Both the position numbers and the translations under genes were made by a program. A stretch of DNA of 64,000 bases from Bradyrhizobium betae (GTDB lineage: Bacteria; Pseudomonadota; Alphaproteobacteria; Rhizobiales; Xanthobacteraceae), in the NCBI RefSeq assembly GCF_008932115.1, contig NZ_CP044544.1:124001-188000 (forward strand), read 5' to 3'. The stretch's first letter is position 1. Each line of letters begins with the position of its first letter. Below are positions 25,073 through 34,760 of the stretch, one piece after another. Below the pieces are notes generated by a model, which worked only from the letters and a program-made list of their open reading frames with translations, did not search any database and had not been told where the DNA came from.

Positions 25073-25190
25073 GTGCTCACGATCGCCTGAAATCGCTGCT
25101 CACGATCCTCTGAAATCGTTGCTCACGATCCCGCGAAATCCCTGCTCACGATCGTCTGAAATCCGTGCTCACGATCCTCTGAAACACGCA
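25073..25190. repeat. Right multiple terminal repeats of the IS21 element
   Basis: Five consecutive copies of a unit of about 24 bp, GCTCACGATC-nn-CTGAAATC-nn, end at 25190. This is more copies than the two or three usual in IS21-type ends. Confidence 0.8.
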
Positions 25191-25197
25191 TCAAGCG

Positions 25198-25869
25198 ACG
25201 CTGACGTTGCACAAAACGCGAGATCTTCTGGTCAAGCAGCGGACGATGACAGTCAATGCTTTGCGCAGTCATCTGGCGGAGTTCGGGATTATTGTCGCCA
25301 AGGGCATCGGGCATGTCAGCGATTTGCTCCAATTGGCTGAAACGGACGCGAGGCTTCCGAGTGTAGCCAATGCAGCGGTGAAGGCCTTGGCGCATCAAAT
25401 CGACGCGATTGATCAATCGCTCGACGATCTTGAGAAGGAGATCGCCAACGCTCATTCACGAAGCGAGATTAGCCAGTTGCTCGTTGAAATTCCTGGCGTC
25501 GGCAAACTCACTGCTACGGTGATCTCCGCCAGCATGCCAGATCCGAATGTCTTCAGATCGGGACGCGATTTTGCCGCTTGGCTTGGCCTTACGCCAAGGC
25601 AAAACTCAAGCGGAGGCAAGCCATCGCTCGGGGCCATCACCAAGCAGGGGAATCAATACATAAGGAAACTGCTCGTGCTCGCGGGGACGTCGCTGCTAAA
25701 TGTCGTGGGCAAACGTAAGGGCGTCTTGCGGGACTGGATCGTCGGGCTGTTGGCGAAAAAGCCCGCGCGCCTCGTGACGGTCGCAATTGCGAACAAGCTC
25801 GCTCGGATCATCTGGGCGATGATGAAGACCGGCGAAAGCTTCCGCACCGAGATGTTCATGAAAGCATGA
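25198..25869 (+). pseudogene. IS110/IS1111-family transposase, 3' fragment
   Basis: 223 codons in phase with the 19672-19959 part: HKTRDLLVKQRTMTVNALRSHLAEFGI, then the Transposase_20 domain SQLLVEIPGVGKLTATVISA and the C-terminal Ser region GLTPRQNSSGGKPSLGAITKQGN. The tail up to LARIIWAMMKTGESF is complete. About 250 bases of non-coding IS end and unassigned sequence follow. Confidence 0.85.
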
Positions 25870-26156
25870 ACAATCCACTCGTCTCTGGATGGAGCATTCT
25901 AAAGGGAGATCTGTAGTCTCAAGTTTGGTGAGCACGGCGAGACATGATGAATGACACGGTCATTACCGAAGACCAGGAAAAACCCGACCAGTCGTCTGAG
26001 CGTAAAGCTCGCATCCTTGATGCGGTTCCCGGTCGTCGGATTTCATCAGGGCCAGCGGAGGCATAATCTCTGCATTAACAGGCCGGACATACGATCGAAG
26101 CCGACCAAGTCGTTCAAAATGTCAAAAAGTGCTTGCCATCAGAGGCCGTCCACATA

Positions 26157-26613
26157 CGACGACTGGGGACCCGAACCGCTCACCGCCGACCAGCGCCGCG
26201 ATCTGCTTGAGATCGTCGATGATCGCTACGACAAGGGATCCTTGTTGATCACAAGTCAGGTCCCCGTGCCGCAATGGCATGACGTCATTGCCGATCCCAC
26301 CCTCGGCGATGCGATATTGGATCGCATCATTCACAATGCACACCGCATCGAGCTCAAAGGCGACAGCCTGCGCCGTCAGGCCGGCGAAAAGAAAAAACCA
26401 TGATCGCCTCACGCCCGATCGCCCCGCCGGCCCACAGGCCCCTCCCATGGACCGCCGGGACGATCTCCAAACCAACCCGCCAGCCTTGACCAGGAGGCCA
26501 TTTCCAGCACACATACACTCGTCAGTCGTGTTCGTCTCCGGACGTGATCGCGATCACTGGAATCCGTGATCACCATCACCTGGAACACCTGATCACCATC
26601 CCTGGAATGCGCA
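26157..26613 (+). mobile_element. Remnant of another IS21-type element (istB 3' end)
   Basis: The frame from [20 protein letters not shown] through [20 protein letters not shown] to [10 protein letters not shown] (26403) is the C-terminal quarter of an IstB. It is followed by IS21-type terminal repeats (TGATCACCATC...CTGGAA) ending ...GGAATGCGCA at 26613. The rest of the element is missing. Confidence 0.75.
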
Positions 26614-26857
26614 GGCATTGCTCGAAGGCCAGGCCGGCAAGGCTCTCCTCGCCGACAAAGCCTATGACAGCAATGCCTTTCGTGCCCTCATCGCCGACAT
26701 GAATGCCGAGGCGGTGATCCCCTCAAACCGCAGCCGCAAGATCCTGATCCCGCACGATGCCGCGGCTTACAAGCATCGCAACCGCATCGAGCGCTGCTTC
26801 AACCACCTCAAGCACTTCCGCCGCTTCGCGACACGGTGCGCTGCTGCGTATCGTTAG
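26614..26857 (+). pseudogene. IS5-family transposase fragment
   Basis: A C-terminal piece: LLADKAYDSNAFRALIADMN, then PSNRSRKILIPHDAAAYKHRNRIERCFNHLKHFRRFATR, the typical DDE end with the catalytic Glu in RIERCFNHLK. It is cut on the left by the IS21 remnant, and its last residues are replaced (CAAAYR*). Confidence 0.75.
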
Positions 26858-26937
26858 ACCTAAAATTGTACTCGCTCCAAGTGAGGAATTCTAGTATGTA
26901 ACAACGTATCTCCAGCGTTGTTACTCGCCGATTGACG

Positions 26938-28050
26938 ATGCCTCCCGTGATCAACCATCCTCCCTCTTTTCCGTTGCTGAACGTCTTGGTTGGCGACGAT
27001 GAAGCCGGCCGGCTTTTCTGCAACGCTGCGGAAATAGAGGCGATGCTTCGGGTCGAGGCGGCGCTCGCTGGGGCTGAGGCCGACCTGGGCTTGATTGAGA
27101 ACGAAGCGGCACAACGGATTGCTGACGTTTGCCGGGATTTGAGCGTCGACTGGGACAGCTTGGCAGCGGGTCTCGCGCGGGATGGCGTCGTAGTGCCGGA
27201 CCTCGTACGACAGTTGCGCGCTGCCGTTGGTGAGAGGTACGCACAAGCGGTCCATCTTGGCGCGACCAGCCAGGACATCGTGGACACCGGCCTCGCATTG
27301 CGCCTAAAGGATCTCGCAGCACTCCTGCTCGACCGGCTCGACGCGGTAATCGGTGCGCTTGCCGAGCTAAGGCGGCGCGACGGTGCTGTTCCACTGATCG
27401 CCAGAACCCGAATGCAACGGGCTCGACCATTCACTGCGGGTGCTAAGCTTGCTACCTGGATCGCTCCGCTCGAGCATTACCATGCGGCTCTTCGCGACCT
27501 CATGCCCCGGCTGCTCGTTATTCAATTCGGTGGGCCGATCGGGACTCGCGAAGACTTGCGGGGACAAGGCGATGCCGTCGCCGACGCCATGGCCTCGCGG
27601 CTCATGCTAGGCTCCACCCCACCATGGCACGCGCAGCGTGATCGTATCGGGACATTCGCAAGCTGGCTATCGCTGGTATCTGGAACTCTAGGCAAGATCG
27701 GTCAAGACATTGTTCTCATGACGCAGAACGAGGTGGATGAAATTCGTCTCGGTTCATCGGGAGGCGGCTCTTCATCCATTCCGCATAAGTCGAACCCCGT
27801 TCAGGCCGAGATGCTAGTGACACTGGCGCGCTTCAATGCAGGCTTGCTCGGCCTTCTTCATCAAGCCCTCGTGCACGAGAACGAGAGATCCGGCTCGGCA
27901 TGGACGCTTGAATGGCTTGTTCTTCCTCAGATGGCAATCTCGACCGCCGCCTCACTGCGAAAGGCTTGTGCTCTACTGGGAGGGTCTGTCCGTTTCGTCG
28001 CATCCTCACCCGACTTCCAACGACCGTCGGAACAAAGACTGAAGGACTGA
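26938..28050 (+). CDS. pcaB: 3-carboxymuconate cycloisomerase-type enzyme (candidate 3-sulfomuconate cycloisomerase)
   Basis: Fumarase/aspartase superfamily lactonizing enzyme, 370 aa, with the signature GSSSIPHKSNPVQAEM, HLGATSQDIVDTGLALRL, and RTRMQRARPFTAGAKLA. The ordinary role is 3-carboxy-cis,cis-muconate to 4-carboxymuconolactone. Here no pcaC or pcaD follows, while a sulfomuconolactone-hydrolase-like gene and maleylacetate reductase are nearby, so the type II variant acting on 3-sulfomuconate is favoured by context. ATG at 26938 is chosen over TTG at 26932. It is convergent with pobA, and IS fragments lie directly upstream, so its promoter may be rearranged. AGTATG at 26893 resembles the MarR half-site. 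Confidence 0.85.
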   Translation: MPPVINHPPSFPLLNVLVGDDEAGRLFCNAAEIEAMLRVEAALAGAEADLGLIENEAAQRIADVCRDLSVDWDSLAAGLARDGVVVPDLVRQLRAAVGERYAQAVHLGATSQDIVDTGLALRLKDLAALLLDRLDAVIGALAELRRRDGAVPLIARTRMQRARPFTAGAKLATWIAPLEHYHAALRDLMPRLLVIQFGGPIGTREDLRGQGDAVADAMASRLMLGSTPPWHAQRDRIGTFASWLSLVSGTLGKIGQDIVLMTQNEVDEIRLGSSGGGSSSIPHKSNPVQAEMLVTLARFNAGLLGLLHQALVHENERSGSAWTLEWLVLPQMAISTAASLRKACALLGGSVRFVASSPDFQRPSEQRLKD

Positions 28051-28116
28051 ACCTCGACTCGAATGTACAGGCTGCCGCGCCTAATTGATGTACCTTCAAA
28101 TGCCGGTCTGGACAAA

Positions 28117-28135
28117 GGCCTGCCTGCGACAGGCC
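28117..28135. terminator. Small hairpin between convergent pcaB and pobA
   Basis: GGCCTG (28117-28122) and CAGGCC (28130-28135) form a 6-bp stem in the 86-bp convergent gap. There is no U-run, so termination is only a suggestion. Confidence 0.25.
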
Positions 28136-28136
28136 C

Positions 28137-29327
28137 TCAACAGCTGTGGGGCAAACCGACATAATTCTCGGCCAGCGAAGCCGCGGCGGCTTGCGAGCCC
28201 GTCGCGTGATCAAGTTCGGCGATCTGCATATGAGCTGTGAACGTGTCCTGATCCGGGAAGCGATGGAACATAGAGGTCATCCACCAGCTAAACCGCTGAA
28301 CCCGCCAGATGCGCGCAAGACAAATTGTGGAATATGCGTTCAGTTTGTCTCGCCGGCCGGCACGATAGTGCTCGATGAAACCGGCTGCCAGGCATTTGAT
28401 ATCGGCGACGGCCAGATTCATACCCTTTGCTCCAGTCGGGGGCACAATATGGGCAGCATCTCCGGCGAGGAACAATGACCCGTACTGCATGGGCTCCACA
28501 ACGAAGCTGCGCATCCGCGTGATCACACGATCGAGGATCGGGCCGCGGGGAAGCCGCTCGCTGTTATCGGCATTCAACCGGACTTCGAGTTCGTCCCATA
28601 TCTTATCCGCGGGCCAGCTTTTCGCCGCTCCGTCCGGATCACACTGAAGATTGTGCCGACTCAGTCGCTTGTTTCGCATCGAGTAGATAGCGCCACCGCG
28701 CTGGTGATGCGCATAGATCAATTCGTGCGATGCCGATGGCGCCTCGGCCAGTATGCTCAGCCAGGCAAAGGGATATTCACGAGATAGCACCGACAGGACG
28801 CCGTCGGGAATGGAGGGCCTCGACACTCCGTAGAAGCCATCGCAGCCGGCAATAAAATCGCAACTAATCTCGATCGGTCCTTCGGCGCCGCGGCCGCGTA
28901 TGCATGGCGCTCCCTCGTCTATGCCTTCAAGGTGAACATCGTCGATCTCGAAGTGCAGCGGATAGTTCTCCTGTTCGAGCGCGGCAAGAAGATCCTTGAC
29001 GACTTCCTGCTGTCCGTAGACCGTAATAACCTTTCCGCCCGTCAGTTCTGAAAGGTCGATGCGTCGCCGTTCGTTGGCGAAGCGAATCTCGAATCCCTTG
29101 TGCAGCAGACCGTCGCGACAAAGCCGATCACCAAGTCCCAGCTCGATCAGAAGATCGCGCGTCGCCTGCTCCATAACGCCGGCGCGAACGCGACCCAGAA
29201 TGTAGGAACGGCTCCGCTTTTCGAGAATGACCGAATCGATCCCCGCCCTTCTCAACATATATGCCAGCAAGAGCCCGGCAGGCCCCGCGCCAATTATTCC
29301 AACTTGTGTTCGTATTTTCACGGGCAT
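28137..29327 (-). CDS. pobA: 4-hydroxybenzoate 3-monooxygenase family flavoprotein
   Basis: FAD- and NAD(P)H-dependent aromatic hydroxylase, 396 aa. It has the FAD motif VGIIGAGPAGLLLAYMLRRAG, the DG motif DFIAGCDGFYGVSR, the GD motif LFLAGDAAHIVPPTGAKGMN and C-terminal ENYVGLP. By alignment with the Pseudomonas enzyme, Tyr201, Ser212, Arg214, Arg220 and Tyr385 are kept (IYAHHQRG, YSMRN, LSRHN, ENYVGLP), but Phe208, Tyr221 and Tyr222 become Gly, His and Asn. These positions lie near the substrate acid group, so a different para-acid such as 4-hydroxybenzenesulfonate is possible. ATG at 29327 is preceded by TGAGGA. Last gene of the operon. Confidence 0.9.
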   Translation of the reverse strand: MPVKIRTQVGIIGAGPAGLLLAYMLRRAGIDSVILEKRSRSYILGRVRAGVMEQATRDLLIELGLGDRLCRDGLLHKGFEIRFANERRRIDLSELTGGKVITVYGQQEVVKDLLAALEQENYPLHFEIDDVHLEGIDEGAPCIRGRGAEGPIEISCDFIAGCDGFYGVSRPSIPDGVLSVLSREYPFAWLSILAEAPSASHELIYAHHQRGGAIYSMRNKRLSRHNLQCDPDGAAKSWPADKIWDELEVRLNADNSERLPRGPILDRVITRMRSFVVEPMQYGSLFLAGDAAHIVPPTGAKGMNLAVADIKCLAAGFIEHYRAGRRDKLNAYSTICLARIWRVQRFSWWMTSMFHRFPDQDTFTAHMQIAELDHATGSQAAAASLAENYVGLPHSC

Positions 29328-29400
29328 GAGCCGTTCCTCAGGTCTTGGAGTCGAGCCATCATTGCGAAGGCGATAAGTGGGGTGGGGATTTTGAAACCGG

Positions 29401-30785
<1,385 letters not shown>

Positions 30786-30802
30786 TCAATTAATGCCGAG
30801 CG

Positions 30803-31843
30803 CTACCGCCGGTTCTTCTCAAGCAATTCACGGGCATCTTGAAGCAGGCGTTTTCCGTCGCCACCCTTTTTTGCAATCTCGGCGAACCAAGCGTCGTAAA
30901 CCTTCTCGCTTGCCGCCTGCCAGCGCTTTAATTCATCCTGCGACAGGGAGGTCACCTTATCGCCGTTCTCGATGGCCTGCTTTCTGAAAGGCTCGACGAC
31001 GTCGTCGAAGGCTCGCCGCCCGGCCTGCCCGGACATCTCGATCCCTCCATTTTCATCGATGACCTTCTGCAGGTCGGCTGGGAGGGACTTGTATTTGTTC
31101 TCGTTCATGACGAAGGCAAAAATGGAGTTCGAGAACTTTCCCGCGTCCGCCGGCGTCTCCAAAGAGAATTTGGCAATTTCCTGAAATTTCACCGCCGGCA
31201 CGCCCTCCCAAGGCACCATAGCGCCATCGACGACGCCCTTGGTCATCGATTCAGGTACCTGCGGCAGCGGCATCTGCACGGGAGTTGCGCCAAGCGCTGT
31301 CAACATCACCGCATTGACGCGATTGGCGGCACGGATCTTGAGTCCCTTAAGATCCTCCAGCGTCGCTACCGACTTGGAAGTGGAGTGGAGCACCGCGCCA
31401 TCGTGTACATGCATGAAGATCGGGTGAACGCCTCTCAATTCATCCTTCGAATTCTTCTCCATGTAGGCCCACAAAGCGCGGCTGCCTTCCTCGGCGGAGC
31501 GGATGAGGAACGGAAGTTCAAATACCTCCGACTTCGTGAAACGTCCCGCCTGATAGCTGAGGACGGTCCACACGATGTCGACGGCGCCATCGCGCGCCTG
31601 ATCAAACAACTGGGCAGGCGTCCCGCCAAGTTGCATGGCTGGATAGATCTGGCACTGCAACCGCCCGTTCGAGTCCTTGTTGATCTTATCGCACCATGGC
31701 TTGATCAAGTTCGTATGGGCGTTCGAGGTTGCCGGCAGGAAATGATGAACCTTGAGCGTCGTCGTCTGGGCGCTCGCGGACTGAACGGCAACGACAGCAA
31801 AGATGCTTGCAAATCCGAGAGCTCGTAGTCTTGTCTTGATCAT
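30803..31843 (-). CDS. dctP: TRAP transporter periplasmic binding protein (DctP family)
   Basis: A 346-aa solute receptor with an N-terminal signal peptide (ALGFASIFAVVAVQSASA, probable cleavage after ASA). Mature family features: LKVHHFLPATSNAHTNLIKPW, GVHPIFMHVHDGAVLHSTSK, the Arg that binds the acid group within LKGLKIRAANRVNAVML, and ALGATPVQMPLPQVPESMTKG. Delivers an organic acid to DctQM for Na+-driven uptake. Its place among aromatic catabolic genes suggests an aromatic carboxylate or sulfonate ligand. Confidence 0.93.
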   Translation of the reverse strand: MIKTRLRALGFASIFAVVAVQSASAQTTTLKVHHFLPATSNAHTNLIKPWCDKINKDSNGRLQCQIYPAMQLGGTPAQLFDQARDGAVDIVWTVLSYQAGRFTKSEVFELPFLIRSAEEGSRALWAYMEKNSKDELRGVHPIFMHVHDGAVLHSTSKSVATLEDLKGLKIRAANRVNAVMLTALGATPVQMPLPQVPESMTKGVVDGAMVPWEGVPAVKFQEIAKFSLETPADAGKFSNSIFAFVMNENKYKSLPADLQKVIDENGGIEMSGQAGRRAFDDVVEPFRKQAIENGDKVTSLSQDELKRWQAASEKVYDAWFAEIAKKGGDGKRLLQDARELLEKNRR

Positions 31844-31883
31844 GATCGCTTCTCCTCCTCGGTGACTTGTTCAGTAGAGATCA

Positions 31884-33212
31884 CTAATGAAATGCACGCA
31901 CCAGAAACAACGATATGCCCGGTATAAATACCAGCAGGATGAGGCGTATGGCGTCCGACAGCAGGAAAGGCATTACGCCCTTGAAGGTCTGGGTGAGGGG
32001 AACGTCCTTGGCGAGACGGTTGATGATGTAGACGTTCATGCCGATAGGCGGATGAACCAGACCGATCTCGACCACCATAAGGGCCAGGATGCCGAACCAG
32101 ATCGACTTCTCGTCGGGCGACAGGCTAAAGAAGTCGAGACCCATAACCATCGGATAAAAGATCGGAATGGTCAGCAGGATCATCGCGAGCGAGTCCATCA
32201 CCGATCCAAGAAAGATATAGATCAACAGAATTATGAGCATGATAGTGAGTGGCGGCATGCCGCTGCCTTTCGCCCATTCCGCCAGCGTAACCGGCAATTG
32301 GGAAAGAGCGAGAGTATGGTTCATCATGTCGGCGCCGAGCAGCACCAGATAGATCATCGCGGTGGTTTGCGCAGTGCCGAGTACGCTTGCCTTCAGGCCC
32401 GGTAGTCGCATTCCGCCCGTCGTGACCGCCAAGAAGCCGCATGCCGCCGCGCCCAGCGCGGCCGCTTCCGTTGGCGTCGCCCAGCCGCCATAGATGCCCA
32501 CAACCACCACCAGGAAGACAAAAAGAACGGGAGAGACTTGCAGAAGGGCTTGAATGCGCTCGGAATTGGAGGCACGTGGGCCCGCAGGCCCCGCGGCAGG
32601 ATCGAAAGCTACGATGATGCGGATGACCAGCATGTAGCCGAACATCGCAAGCAATCCTGGGACGGCCGCCGCCATGAAGAGCTTGCCGATCGATTCCTGC
32701 GTCAAGACCGCGTAGATGATCAACGGAACGGAGGGCGGGATCATGATGCCGAGCGTGCCTCCGGCCGCCAGCGCTCCGGTCGCCAAGCTTCCCGAATAGC
32801 CGTATCGGCGCAGTTCGGGTAGAGCCACTTGCCCCATCGTTGCCGCCGTGGCGAGCGAAGAACCGCAGATCGCACCGAAGCCCGCACAGGCGCCCACGGC
32901 CGCCATCGCCATGCCGCCGCGCCGGTGGCCGAGAAATGCCCTGACGAATCCGAATAAAAGCCGGCTCAGTCCGCCATGAGTCGCGAATTGCCCCATGAGA
33001 AGAAACAACGGGATAACCGCAAGGTCATAGTTCGAGAGCCGTGCGAACGGCAGGTAGTTCAGATTGACGAGGAAGGTTGCGATGCTGCCGTCGGTGAGCA
33101 GAAGATATCCCGCCGCACCGGCGACGAACATTGCTACTCCGATCGGCACGCGGAGCGCGAGGAGAAGCATCAATCCGCCGAAAACGAGAAAGGCGGTTTG
33201 CGTCCCGCTCAT
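31884..33212 (-). CDS. dctM: TRAP transporter large permease (DctM family)
   Basis: A 442-aa integral membrane protein with about 12 hydrophobic segments. The family motifs include LRVPIGVAMFVAGAAGYLLL, FGAICGSSLATAATMGQVALPELRRYGYSGSLATGALAAGGTLGIMIPPSV and FLGSVMDSLAMILLTIPIF. ATG at 33212 (MSGTQTAFLVFGG) is chosen: it overlaps the dctQ stop by ATGA and follows CAGGAG; the upstream extension of the frame is not protein-like. Transports the substrate captured by DctP. Confidence 0.94.
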   Translation of the reverse strand: MSGTQTAFLVFGGLMLLLALRVPIGVAMFVAGAAGYLLLTDGSIATFLVNLNYLPFARLSNYDLAVIPLFLLMGQFATHGGLSRLLFGFVRAFLGHRRGGMAMAAVGACAGFGAICGSSLATAATMGQVALPELRRYGYSGSLATGALAAGGTLGIMIPPSVPLIIYAVLTQESIGKLFMAAAVPGLLAMFGYMLVIRIIVAFDPAAGPAGPRASNSERIQALLQVSPVLFVFLVVVVGIYGGWATPTEAAALGAAACGFLAVTTGGMRLPGLKASVLGTAQTTAMIYLVLLGADMMNHTLALSQLPVTLAEWAKGSGMPPLTIMLIILLIYIFLGSVMDSLAMILLTIPIFYPMVMGLDFFSLSPDEKSIWFGILALMVVEIGLVHPPIGMNVYIINRLAKDVPLTQTFKGVMPFLLSDAIRLILLVFIPGISLFLVRAFH

Positions 33213-33772
33213 CGTACGCTCCTGTCCAAAGAGCCGTACGCGTTGCGGAGTGATAATGCGGCCATATAAAATCCGGAGGCGGCGAGCAAAACGAAGCCCG
33301 GTACCATCAGGATCTGGGGAATCCAGACCGGCCAGGCAAGAATGGTCGAAGTCTCGCCATAGAGCCGCACCGACAAAGCCCCGACAGTGGCGCGCCATCC
33401 AAGTAACAGCGCCATTCCCGCCAGCAATAACGATCCGACGCCGTCAAGCATATCAATGGCCCAGCGAGGCAGCGAATTGGTAAAGAAGTCGACCTTGACG
33501 TCGCCGCGAGTAAGATGGCACCAAGCAAAAAAGGTCGACACAGAGGAGGCCGCACTGAGCTGCAAAACTTCGACGTCGCCGGGCACCGGAGCTGACCAGA
33601 GCTTGCGACCAACGATCGAGACCACCGACATCACGACAAGCGCGACGAGTACGATCCCGCCCGCGATCGCGAGCCATTTGCTGGCAACCATTAACATCTT
33701 GCCGATAGGTCCGAACTCTTCACTCGGGCAGGTCCCGATATCGATGCCGGGGTCGTGCATGGCGCCCTCCAT
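33209..33772 (-). CDS. dctQ: TRAP transporter small permease (DctQ family)
   Basis: A 187-aa membrane protein with four hydrophobic segments (LAIAGGIVLVALVVMSVVSI, LQLSAASSVSTFFAW, GVGSLLLAGMALLLGW, ILMVPGFVLLAASGFYMAAL) and the family-typical CHLTRGDVKVDFF. It scaffolds DctM. An alternative start at 33760 exists. The preceding lactone-hydrolase-like gene ends only 7 bp away, so all are one operon. Confidence 0.9.
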   Translation of the reverse strand: MEGAMHDPGIDIGTCPSEEFGPIGKMLMVASKWLAIAGGIVLVALVVMSVVSIVGRKLWSAPVPGDVEVLQLSAASSVSTFFAWCHLTRGDVKVDFFTNSLPRWAIDMLDGVGSLLLAGMALLLGWRATVGALSVRLYGETSTILAWPVWIPQILMVPGFVLLAASGFYMAALSLRNAYGSLDRSVR

Positions 33773-33779
33773 AATGCAA

Positions 33780-34694
33780 CTAGTCGAGGCAGAGAGGCGG
33801 GATCGTAGCCTCTCCGAGCAGTCTCAGAGGGTTGTCAACGAGGATCGCCGTCCTTACCCGCTCTTCCGGGACGAAAGCCGCGAACGCGTCGAGAAGCTTT
33901 CCCGCGTCGGGGAACCGGCCGGCGTCGAAGTACCCCGTGTGGGGCCAATCGCTTCCCCAAAGAAGGCGCTCCGGCGCCACCGCCACGAGCCGGTGCGCGA
34001 ACGGCACGACATCGGTATAGGGCTGGCCTTGATGGGAAATTCGGTCCGCGCCGCTGATCTTGACCCAGATGTTGTCACGCCCGGCGAGCGAAACCAACAC
34101 TTCAAAGGAAGGATCATAGAGTCCATGCCGCGGGTCGATGCGGCCGAAATGATCGATGACAACGGGAATGGGGATCGACGCAATCCATGATTCCAGTTCA
34201 GGCAACGCGGATCCGGCGAAATGCAGTTCAACGAACCATCCTAGATCGCCAATGCAATGAAGAACATGATCGAACACTGCGCGGTCTAGCGTCCCTCCAT
34301 GTTGAGGATTGAAGGCAAAGCGCACCCCACGCGCTCCTGCGCGATGCAGAGCGCGACAGCTTTCCGGGGTCGCCGTACCGTCAAGCCGGACCACGGCGAG
34401 ATATTGGCCCTCCGAACGCGCGGTCGCGTCGAGATCGACGGTGTTGTCGAACCCGTGCGTATTGGCGTGCACGACGAAGCCACGCTCGATGCCCAAGGCC
34501 TGATGAAAACTGCGGCAGGCCTCGAACGAGGCGTCAGGTGGGGTGTATTTACGGTTCGCGGCAAAGGGAAACCTATTCTGCGGCCCGAGAACGTGGAAAT
34601 GAGTATCCCAGCTGCCTGCGGGCAACGACCACGTCGGGCGAGATACCCTCGCCGGAGGTCCGAGACAGTCCCTTATTACAACTTCGGTGTCCAT
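33780..34694 (-). CDS. Amidohydrolase, candidate 4-sulfomuconolactone hydrolase
   Basis: A 304-aa amidohydrolase_2 family enzyme of the group holding 2-pyrone-4,6-dicarboxylate lactonase (LigI) and 4-sulfomuconolactone hydrolase. Features: GSWDTHFHVLGP (HxH), FVVHANTHGFDN, GVRFAFNP, WFVELHFAGS, IPVVIDHFGRID, and the Asp motif LLWGSDWPHTGY. No lig (meta) genes are present, whereas intradiol pcaGH, pcaB and maleylacetate reductase are, so hydrolysis of 4-sulfomuconolactone to maleylacetate and sulfite fits best. Start at ATG 34694; GGGAGAGAGA lies about 12 bp upstream. First gene of the leftward operon, divergent from marR. Confidence 0.8.
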   Translation of the reverse strand: MDTEVVIRDCLGPPARVSRPTWSLPAGSWDTHFHVLGPQNRFPFAANRKYTPPDASFEACRSFHQALGIERGFVVHANTHGFDNTVDLDATARSEGQYLAVVRLDGTATPESCRALHRAGARGVRFAFNPQHGGTLDRAVFDHVLHCIGDLGWFVELHFAGSALPELESWIASIPIPVVIDHFGRIDPRHGLYDPSFEVLVSLAGRDNIWVKISGADRISHQGQPYTDVVPFAHRLVAVAPERLLWGSDWPHTGYFDAGRFPDAGKLLDAFAAFVPEERVRTAILVDNPLRLLGEATIPPLCLD

Positions 34695-34728
34695 CAGATC
34701 AGCATCTCTCTCCCAAGCGTTGTTTGTA

Positions 34729-34740
34729 AGTATGCATACT
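34729..34740. promoter_or_regulatory. Palindromic operator between the catabolic operon and marR
   Basis: AGTATGCATACT is a perfect 12-bp palindrome in the 66-bp divergent gap, 21 bp before marR. MarR proteins usually bind such palindromes over divergent promoters. AGTATG also occurs upstream of pcaB (26893-26898). Confidence 0.6.
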
Positions 34741-34760
34741 ATGATATAAGATGGCAAGCC

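Larger units (their letters stand above)
19960..25190. mobile_element. IS21-family element interrupted by a serine-recombinase element
   Basis: It starts TGCGCATTTCGCTGATCGTG (19960) and ends with the complement of TGCGTGTTTCAGAGGATCGT (25190): imperfect TG...CA inverted repeats. It is flanked by CAAGCG at 19954-19959 and 25192-25197, a target duplication one base off the right end. istA is whole and istB is split. Without the 2.6-kb insert the element is about 2.63 kb, the usual size for IS21. Confidence 0.88.

Noticed and set aside
33780..34694. Meta-cleavage pathway role (2-pyrone-4,6-dicarboxylate lactonase)
   Set aside because: Sequence family allows it, but no lig-type extradiol dioxygenase or dehydrogenase is present, while intradiol and maleylacetate genes are; kept only as the alternative.
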